From assembly GCA_905221605.1 (NCBI GenBank), contig CAJNDS010002313.1, positions 922,501 through 986,500 on the forward strand: a stretch of DNA of 64,000 nucleotides, in the 5' to 3' direction. Positions 57,518 through 64,000 of the stretch are shown here, piece after piece. The position numbers and the translations under genes were made by a program. The notes below the pieces were generated by a model. The model saw nothing but the letters and a program-made list of their open reading frames with translations. It was not told the DNA's origin and ran no database searches. This DNA is from Symbiodinium natans. Its lineage: Eukaryota > Sar > Dinophyceae > Suessiales > Symbiodiniaceae. The stretch's first letter is position 1, and the number at the start of each line of letters is the position of its first letter.

Positions 57518-58297
57518 CTGTTTGGGGTTTAGGGTTTGGGGTTTAGGCTTTAGGGTTTGGGGTTTAGGCTTTGGACTTTGGGGCTTGGGGTTTAGGGTCT
57601 TGTTTCGGTTGCTAGACCCTTACATGGTGGTTCCTTTCTTCAGAACTTGGCACCCTAGCAAAACATGTGATTGTAGCTGGTCCTTAGGGATTATTATAGT
57701 ACTACCAACAATGTGAAAATATTTGCAAGTACCCCTAAGTCTTTGGGGGGGTACCAAGTCTAGGGCGTAGGATTCAGAGGGCCGAGGGCAAAGTTTGAGG
57801 GCTTCGGGTTTGAGGGTCAATGCCATTTCGGGCTTCGGCTTCTGCAGAACTGGGGACTTCGGTGGCCCCAGAGTTTAGGGTTTACGGTTTAGGGGGTTTA
57901 GGGTTTAGGGTTCAGGGTCGGGTTAAGGGTTAAGGGTTAAAGGTTAAGGGTTAAGGGTTTGGGGTTTGGGGTTTGGGGTTTAGGCGCATGAAGACCCGGC
58001 GCGATTGCGCCTGGGAGCCCTGCGCACATCTGCGCAGTAGAGGGATGGGGTTGCCAAAGCCCTGAAACCTGATCCCTGAACCCTGAACCTTGAACCTTGA
58101 ACCCCAAACCGTACCCCTAAACCCTAAACCCTAAACCCTAAACCCTAAACCCCAAACCCCAAACCCTGAACCCTAAACCCTAAACCCTAAACCCCAAACC
58201 CTCAACCCTATGAAGCCTTAGGAGTGGGGCCCCCCAGGATTCTCTCGGCTTGCGCGCAAGCAGGGCTCCCACTCATGTCTCTTAAGATACATTTGTG

Positions 58298-58455
58298 CCA
58301 GTTTAGGGTTTAGGGTTTAGGGTTTAGGGTTTAGGGTTTAGGGTTTAGGGTGTAGGGGTGGTGTAAGGGTTAGGGTTTAGGGTTTAGGGTTTAGGGTTTA
58401 GGGTTTAGGGTTGAGGGTTTAGGGTTTAGGGTTTAGGGTTTAGGGATTAGGGTTC
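58298..58455 (+). repeat. Long TTTAGGG array
   Basis: About 21 units with occasional TTGAGGG. Confidence 0.96.
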
Positions 58456-58617
58456 GGGGTGTAGCGTGGGGTTTCTCTCTTGGTTTGGGGTCTAGGGTTC
58501 AGGTTTGGGGTTGCACACCTGAGAGAACCCAGATCCTTGACTCCTGAATTGCTGCGCTGGAGAGGCCCTCAACCTTTTGAGCCCAAGCCTAAACCACAAT
58601 GGCCGACTCGGTAAGAC

Positions 58618-58663
58618 CCGCAAACCAGATATCATCAAAAACTTCAAATCTCAATCTGTTCAG
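58618..58663 (-). CDS. Candidate exon, unknown product
   Basis: Minus-strand LNRLRFEVFDDIWFA between GGGTTCAAG and a GTCTTACC donor. An in-phase short piece QQFRSQGS (58556-58529) follows. Confidence 0.27.
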
Positions 58664-58939
58664 CTTGAACCCCAAACACTAAACGCAAAAGCCACAGAAA
58701 CACGCCCACACGCACCTGTAAAGGAGAGGGGGGCCACTAGGAACTGGAGCAGTCCCGCCTTTGGCACAATGTTAAGGGTTGCAGGTTGGGAGAATCTTCA
58801 GGTTTCTAGGGCGTAGGGTTTTGGGTTCTAAAGGGCTCCGGGGATTTCGGTGTGTTGAATCATAAGAAGTGCGCATTCTTGTCGGTGTTACTGCTGTTTC
58901 TGGAGGCAAGCTAACCTTACTATACCCCTGCAAGCAGGA

Positions 58940-59130
58940 AAAACCCCAAACCCCAAACCCCAAACCCTACACCGCAAACCCCAAACCCTAAACCCTAAAC
59001 CCCAAACCCCAAACCCTCAACCCTAAACCCTAAACCCCAAACCCCAAACCCCAAACCCTAAACCCTAAACCCAAAAAACCCTACGTAACCCTAAACCCTA
59101 AACCCTAAATCCTAAACCCTAAACCCCTAA
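58940..59130 (-). repeat. CCCCAAA/CCCTAAA mixed array
   Basis: Blocks of CCCCAAA alternate with CCCTAAA. Confidence 0.94.
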
Positions 59131-59293
59131 ACCCAAACCTTAAATTCTAGGGAGTCTCGGGTTCTTCATGCATATCGAGGTGGGGAGCCCTTCAAGGTCA
59201 TAAGCTTTGGGCCCTGACTCTCATAGGCTCCCCCACTACGGTTTAGGGTTTAGGGTTTAGGGTTTAGGGTGCTAGGGGGGGGGGGGGGGGAAC

Positions 59294-59424
59294 CTAGAGG
59301 GGGTAGTGTAGAGGGGGATAGTCGGGAAACCCATGAGACTCTGCCTGTTGCCAAGTGCTTCCATGTGCTCCCTGACTGGAAAATTGCAATCTGGGTCAGT
59401 GAACTTCGAGTTAACCCGCAACAT
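59294..59424 (-). CDS. Candidate exon beginning with ATG
   Basis: Frame of 43 codons starting MLRVNSKFTDPDCNFPVREH and continuing MEALGNRQSLMGFPTIPLYT, ending at a GTTCCC donor. It could be a first exon starting just after the candidate stop at 59467. An internal acceptor (GCAATTTTCCAG) within it offers another start. Confidence 0.3.
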
Positions 59425-59466
59425 CGAGGGTTTAGGGTTTAGGGTTTAGGGTTTAGGGCTTCTATA

Positions 59467-59652
59467 TTAGCGGGTTGTTGGGTGAAAGTTCTGAGCGGGT
59501 TCTGAGCGAGTTTTGTTTCGTGCTTTGTCTCTCAACTGTTTGTCTTCTTTGGGAGTAGGGGCGGGGGAGGCGGGGAGGCTGGGAATCTTTCGGATGCGTT
59601 TTGGACCCCAGAAGTTCAAGTAAATTGAATAGTTGGCCTCCCGAAGGCTCAG
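59467..59652 (-). CDS. Candidate terminal exon of 61 codons
   Basis: Reads LSLREANYSIYLNFWGPKRI then a Pro-rich and charged tail (PASPAPTPKEDKQLRDKARN) to a TAA at 59467-59469. It has no methionine, so simple ORF finding misses it. If the upstream pieces at 61.5-60.2 kb are one gene, this would be its 3' end. Confidence 0.32.
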   Translation of the reverse strand: MSLREANYSIYLNFWGPKRIRKIPSLPASPAPTPKEDKQLRDKARNKTRSEPAQNFHPTTR

Positions 59653-59857
59653 CTTGTCAGATGCTTGGGCAAAACATACAAACTTCTACTTAACCTGGTC
59701 TTGAGGGTTTAGGGGTTAGGGTTTAGGGCTCCATGTCTGAGATTCTGGCAGAGAGCCCGCACTGCCAGCCGGCTGCAAAAGTCACGACGCACTGCGCAGC
59801 CTGGCATCAGACTCGGGTTTAGGGTTTAGGGTTTAGGGCTTAGGGCTCAGGGATTAA

Positions 59858-60005
59858 GGTAGTTACATGGTCCCTGAGTATGGCCTTTAGAAGGGGACCC
59901 CTTATACACCCATATTCTAGGCAAATTAAGGGCCCATACATCAGAACCCTGTAAAGGAGGTAAGGAACTCTATATTCAGCTAGTACACCTAGAGGCTCCT
60001 GTGTA
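59858..60005. mobile_element. Family 4 repeat
   Basis: Contains TACATGGTCCCTGAGTATGG, AAGGGGACCCCTTATACACC, GGGCCCATACATCAGAACCC and AAAGGAGGTAAGGAAC. Related copies lie near 18437-18540, 24687-24790, 41690-41795 and 46430-46600. No clear terminal repeats were resolved. Confidence 0.6.
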
Positions 60006-60192
60006 GCACCTGTTTGGGTTCTCAGACTAAAACCCCTTATATGCAAACCAGAAAGGAACTACAAAAGAGCCTCCAGGTATACCGGGCTTGGCTCAGGGCT
60101 TAGGTTTTTGGCCAAGGCGGTTTTGCACAGAAATTTGCGGGTGCAGAGGTCAGGACTCGGGACCGTAGCTTATATTGGGCCACTCCTCTCAC

Positions 60193-60338
60193 ATCGACTT
60201 CAGCTCCCTCGTTGCTAGGGCTGCTAGGGAAAGAAGGACGTGTTTGTTGATCCGCAGTGGTCGAAGCAAATAGGAAGATGTTTTTGGAGATCTTGCGATG
60301 TACAACCATCCTTTTCCCGTGAGAAAAGATGGCTTGTA
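60193..60338 (-). CDS. Candidate exon, unknown product
   Basis: Acceptor GATGTCTTTCCAG and donor GTGAGAGG bracket 48 codons plus two bases, including YKPSFLTGKGWLYIARSPKT and NKHVLLSLAALATRELKS. A second minus-strand frame is also open. The surrounding 60100-60600 is free of telomere-type repeat. Confidence 0.3.
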
Positions 60339-60759
60339 CTGGAAAGACATCTTAACTCAAGTAGTGTTGGATACAATGGCTTGTGCGGTTTGTGGTCTAA
60401 CGTTCCTTCAAAAAAAGGATGCGGATACGGTTTCCGGATCTTTGTCTCTTTTCTACATAGCAAGCCGCAGGCAGACCGAGGTGCGTCTAGCCATCGCCTT
60501 TTACAAATCCTTTTGTGCATACCGTTCACCACCATCAGTGTCATCACCAACATTAATTAAAAAGCAACCTTACATACACTCACCAATAGCAGTAGTATAA
60601 ACCCTGTTTCATAAAAGGGCTACAGGGCCCTAAACCCTAAACCCTAATTAAAACCAACACCCTAAACTCTAAACCCTAAACCCTAAACCCTAAAACCAAA
60701 ACCCTAAACCCAAAACCCTAAACCCTAAACCTTCGGGTCCAGGGTCAGCGCACCCTCAC

Positions 60760-60807
60760 CGCGAAGCTGTTGATGAGGATGGTCGTGAAGTCGGCATCAC
60801 CCAGCTC
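60760..60807 (-). CDS. Candidate exon, unknown product
   Basis: Sixteen codons, ELGDADFTTILINSFA, between GTGAAGCAG|G and a canonical GTGAGG donor. Possible upstream partners, in compatible phase, are 61008-60954 (VGFSLFLGEDMKPPNEVR), 61094-61055 (GPVRAFHVLLTG) and 61170-61145 (VWDGLLRR). The short motif faintly resembles a stretch of copia-type Gag, but that is far too little to assign. Confidence 0.38.
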
Positions 60808-61237
60808 CTGCTTCACGGGCGCGGGAATTGCAGAAGCTCTCCTAAACCTTCCTTGTCCTATAACCCTATGACCCTAAGCCCTACAACCCTTCTAAACCCT
60901 GCACCCTAAACCTTAAACCCAAAATACCAAAATCCCTAAACCCGAAGCTTAACCCTGACTTCGTTTGGGGGCTTCATATCTTCACCCAAAAAAAGGGAAA
61001 AGCCGACGCTATCCCACAGGCAACATGGCCTGAGCCCAAACCCCTAAACCCTACAACCCCGTAAGCAACACATGAAAAGCACGAACAGGGCCATCTATAA
61101 ACCCGGCATAAACACCATAGACCTCAGAACGTAAACCACCCTACATCGCCTCAGGAGGCCATCCCAGACGCTAAACCCTAAACCCTAAACCCTAAACCCT
61201 AAACCCTGAACCCTAAACCCTAAACCCTAAACCCAAC

Positions 61238-61348
61238 GACTCCCTAGTCCAGCTGGCAAGCCAAAGGGCCCTGGCCTGCAGCATCTGTGCCGTGGTATCG
61301 GCAAACTTCTTGTTGAAGGTGTCGGCGAAGGCTCTTGGCAACTCCAGC
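61238..61348 (-). CDS. Candidate 36-codon exon, unknown product
   Basis: Acceptor AAAGTGAG|G, donor GTTGGG. Reads LELPRAFADTFNKKFADTTA then QMLQARALWLASWTRE. A GC donor after QMLQ is an alternative end. The preceding candidate, 61540-61508 (QTPEPWSPEL, acceptor GAAACCAG|G, donor GTTCCAA), has matching phase. Telomere-type arrays at 61170-61237 and 61380-61480 flank it. Confidence 0.42.
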
Positions 61349-61369
61349 CTCACTTTGGCTCGCGGGGGG

Positions 61370-61700
61370 GGGGGGGGGGGGGGTTTGGGGTTTGGGGTTT
61401 GGGGTTTAGGGTTTAGGGTTCAGGGTTCAGGGTTTAGGGTTTAGGGTTTAGGGTTTAGGGTTTAGGGTTTAGGGTTCAGGGCACGCCGCCCCATCTCGAA
61501 TTGGAACCTCAGCTCAGGGCTCCACGGCTCCGGCGTTTGCCTGGTTTCGCTTGGCGCGGGAGTGGGGTTAGGGTTGAGTTAGGGTTTAGGGTTTAGGGTT
61601 TAGGGTTTAGGGTTTAGGGTTTAGGGTTTAGGGTTTCGGGTTTAGGGTTGAGAGGGGAGGGTTTAGGGTTGAGACGGGAGGGTTTAGGGTTGAGGGGTTA
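61370..61700 (+). repeat. G tract and TTTAGGG arrays
   Basis: A run of about 19 G is followed by TTTGGGG and TTTAGGG units. A unique piece at about 61485-61560 is followed by a second array. Confidence 0.94.
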
Positions 61701-61795
61701 GGGTTGAGGGTTTCAGGGTTTGGGAGCTTTGGTACAGAAAGACCGCTCTACACCCGCAACCCTAAACTCCCTTTCTCTTATCTCCAAACAGATGG

Positions 61796-61935
61796 GTGTG
61801 TGTGTATACATATATGTATGTATATATATATATATATATATACACGTACATATACATATATATATATATGCATGGTAACCCCCCCAAGACTGACATATGT
61901 ATATATATATATATATATACATATGGCAGTCATAA
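61796..61935 (+). repeat. TA/TG microsatellite
   Basis: Four TA runs with short unique interruptions; overlapping open frames are Tyr/Ile-rich artefacts. Confidence 0.95.
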
Positions 61936-62025
61936 ACAAATGTGTATATCTGTATATACAAATGAATATGCTGTATTTTCTTTATATTATTCTATGAAAT
62001 TGCTTCGCACTTATTCGTTATTTAC

Positions 62026-62099
62026 CTTGAAGTGGCACTCTCCAGCAAGGCAGGGGGCCCATAGCTGCCTGCGTCACGATGTCATCCAAAAGCTGCCCG
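62026..62099 (-). CDS. Candidate exon, unknown product
   Basis: Acceptor CCTGACCTTTCCAG and donor GTAAATAAC bracket 24 codons reading GQLLDDIVTQAAMGPLPCWR then VPLQ. Both splice sites are good by general eukaryotic rules; the acceptor is AG|C. Confidence 0.33.
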
Positions 62100-62583
62100 C
62101 TGGAAAGGTCAGGGTGTACCTTCAAGACTTACGACTTAGGTAATTCTCTAAATGTTTTGGGGGGCCCGTACTATACATAGCTACTTTAGAGAACTATTAC
62201 CCGCTTCGGGTGAACTTCAAACCTGAGCCCTTGAACCCTAAAACCCTCAACTTTAAACCCTGGCACGCCAAAGATTGACGGAACAAAACGCTCCACAAAA
62301 ATCATTTACGATCAGTCCTGGCCTTTTGAGGCTCACAGGCAGAGGCGTAATGGTTGAGGACAACAACCATAAGCCCTCGTTCCATAATTAATTGCCCGAA
62401 ATCAAAACTCCTAAACCCCAACCCCCCCCCCCCCCCGCCCCCCAAAAAAAAGGAAACAAAAAAAACAGAAAACTGATGAGATGCAGCTGGGAGCGAGGGC
62501 TTTTGTCATGAAATCCAAAAATCTTGGGGGGGATTAGGGCTGATGGGTGCTCTCTTTAGGGTTTAGGGTTTAGGGCCCTAAAC

Positions 62584-62638
62584 CATCAAATGGAGCTTGG
62601 GTGGGGTTGAGGTCGGTGGACATGAATGAACCCGGCCT
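62584..62638 (-). CDS. Candidate exon, unknown product
   Basis: Acceptor CATCTTCCGCTTCTCAG with a strong pyrimidine tract and a donor GTTTAGGG from the neighbouring array. Reads RPGSFMSTDLNPTQAPFD. Confidence 0.28.
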
Positions 62639-63289
62639 CTGAGAAGCGGAAGATGCAAGAAAAGTACAGGCCTCGTAGTGTAGGGGTTTGGGGTTTCGGG
62701 TCTAGGGTTTAGGGTTCGGGTTTAGGATTTAGGCTTAGGGTTCAGGGCCCCAAAACACTAAACCCAACCCAGGGTTTAGGGTGTAAAGGTTTGAGTGTGC
62801 CTCTGTTTTTGTTTTGGACTTCGCGTTGAAGGCTGAAGGTGTGATTATATGTTTAAATATTTATATATGTATGAAGGTGTTATTATGTATCTATATATAT
62901 ATATATGTATGTATCCCTGTATGTGTGTATATATATATATGTAGTCTTCTTCATTTTTCTGTAGAGGGGGGCTTCCTATGAAGGAACTTCGGCTTCCAAC
63001 CTCAGATGGAGTTTATTGTTTAGGGTTTAGGTTGTGAAGGTTCGGGGTTTCGGGTTCAGATTGCTCAAGGGCTTGCCACCCCCCACCCAAACCCTAAACC
63101 CTAAACCCTAAACCCCGAAATCCCAAAACCCCAAACCCTAAACCCTAAACCCTAAACCCCGAAGCCCCAAAACCCTAGACAGTTTTACTGCGGAGCTTGG
63201 GGGAGATTCGGGGGGTGAAGAAGCAGGCAAAACTAGAACGTCTCGACTGGTACGTAAGTTGGAGGCAAACCCTTTATCCCTTATTTATT

Positions 63290-63362
63290 ACCTAAACCCT
63301 AAACCCTAAACCCTAAACCCCAAACCCCAAACCCTAAACCCTGAACCCTAAACCCTAAACCC
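63290..63362 (-). repeat. CCCTAAA array
   Basis: About ten units with CCCCAAA and CCCTGAA variants. Confidence 0.95.
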
Positions 63363-64000
63363 CCCAAAACCACGAGCCCTAATCAAGCCTGAGTCTCCGG
63401 GCTCAGAACTTGCCACCAGGCGGACAGTACTTGCTGCACGCCCATCGGAGACGAGGCCTTGAGCTCTATCTGATAAGGTTTCGGTTTTAGGGGGTTAGGG
63501 TTTAGGGGTTTGGGGTTTAGGGGTTTAGGGTTTAGGTGTTTAGGGTTTAGGGCTAGGGTTTAGGGCGCAGGGTTTAGGATTACGATTTCGGGCCCCAGCT
63601 TTCTTGGGGGTGGGGTGGAGGGGGAGGCGCAGCTTAACGACGGGATATCAGATTCGAATCAGGATGACTTATGACAAGAGGCTCATGATAACCAGTGCTT
63701 GCAACAGTGTAACACAGTACACCTGTACCTCCAGCGATCAAACGAATGGTTTTGTCTGAAGGAGCTCGCAGACCTAAGCCCGGAACCCTAAACCCGAAGC
63801 CCTGAACCCTAATCGCGTTTAGGGTTTAGGGTTTAAGGTTTCGGGTTTAGGTTTAGGTGTTGAACTTAGGGTTTAGGGTTTAGGGTTTAGGGTAAAACCC
63901 TAAACCCTGCGGTTTGTTGCTTTTGGGGACGATTTGGCCGACGAACACTTGCGATTGTTGCTGCTTCAGCACAGATGGCCACCGCAGCAGACGGCAAGGG

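Larger units (their letters stand above)
1..64000. repeat. Interspersed telomere-type repeat TTTAGGG/CCCTAAA, whole window
   Basis: Runs of two to more than twenty units of TTTAGGG or its complement occur throughout, usually within every few hundred bases, in both orientations. Variants include TTTGGGG, TTTCGGG, TTATAGGG, TTTGTAGGG and CCCCTAAA. This is the plant/alveolate telomere unit, but the arrays are interstitial: inside VPS26 they lie strictly between exons. The larger arrays are listed separately. Confidence 0.97.

Noticed and set aside
60760-60807. Similarity to a copia-type Gag segment
   Set aside because: Only 16 residues, with no integrase, protease or reverse transcriptase motifs nearby.

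Overview
This is a eukaryotic nuclear window, most likely from a dinoflagellate or a close alveolate relative. It is saturated with short arrays of the seven-base telomere-type repeat TTTAGGG/CCCTAAA, in both orientations and with many variants. The arrays usually alternate with unique stretches of about 60-150 bases. Two short inverted-repeat elements recur many times, two looser repeats recur several times, and there are many C/G homopolymers and TA, CA and TTAC microsatellites. No long open reading frame looks like a gene by itself. The longest, at most 185 codons, are background; several lie inside introns of the one gene I can name.

The solid gene is VPS26, a retromer subunit, on the minus strand from a start codon at 29271 down to at least 12142, probably continuing to 11833. 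I recovered 22 exons of 21-63 bases (909 bases, 303 codons in frame) by reading the minus strand between the telomere-type arrays and matching the pieces to the VPS26 family from N to C terminus. Of 22 donors, 16 start GC, 2 GA and 4 GT; nearly all acceptors are AG followed by G. GT/GC/GA donors with AG|G acceptors are a known dinoflagellate habit and are my main reason for that assignment. The introns, about 90-1550 bases, carry the telomere-type arrays. One intron ends exactly at the terminus of an inverted-repeat element, so that element appears to supply the splice acceptor.

Left of VPS26 (1-11.8 kb) there are dense arrays, a 71-base tandem repeat (4.06-4.96 kb) and a few candidate minus-strand exons that I cannot name. 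Right of VPS26 (29.3-64 kb) the same architecture continues, with many candidate minus-strand exons. The best are near 32.1, 33.4, 38.4, 41.3, 42.4, 43.5, 50.7, 52.2, 57.4 and 59.3-61.5 kb. These suggest further unidirectional, intron-rich genes on the same strand, but their products are not recognised and their exact ends are inference. Short open frames occur on both strands here, so confidence is low to moderate except for VPS26.
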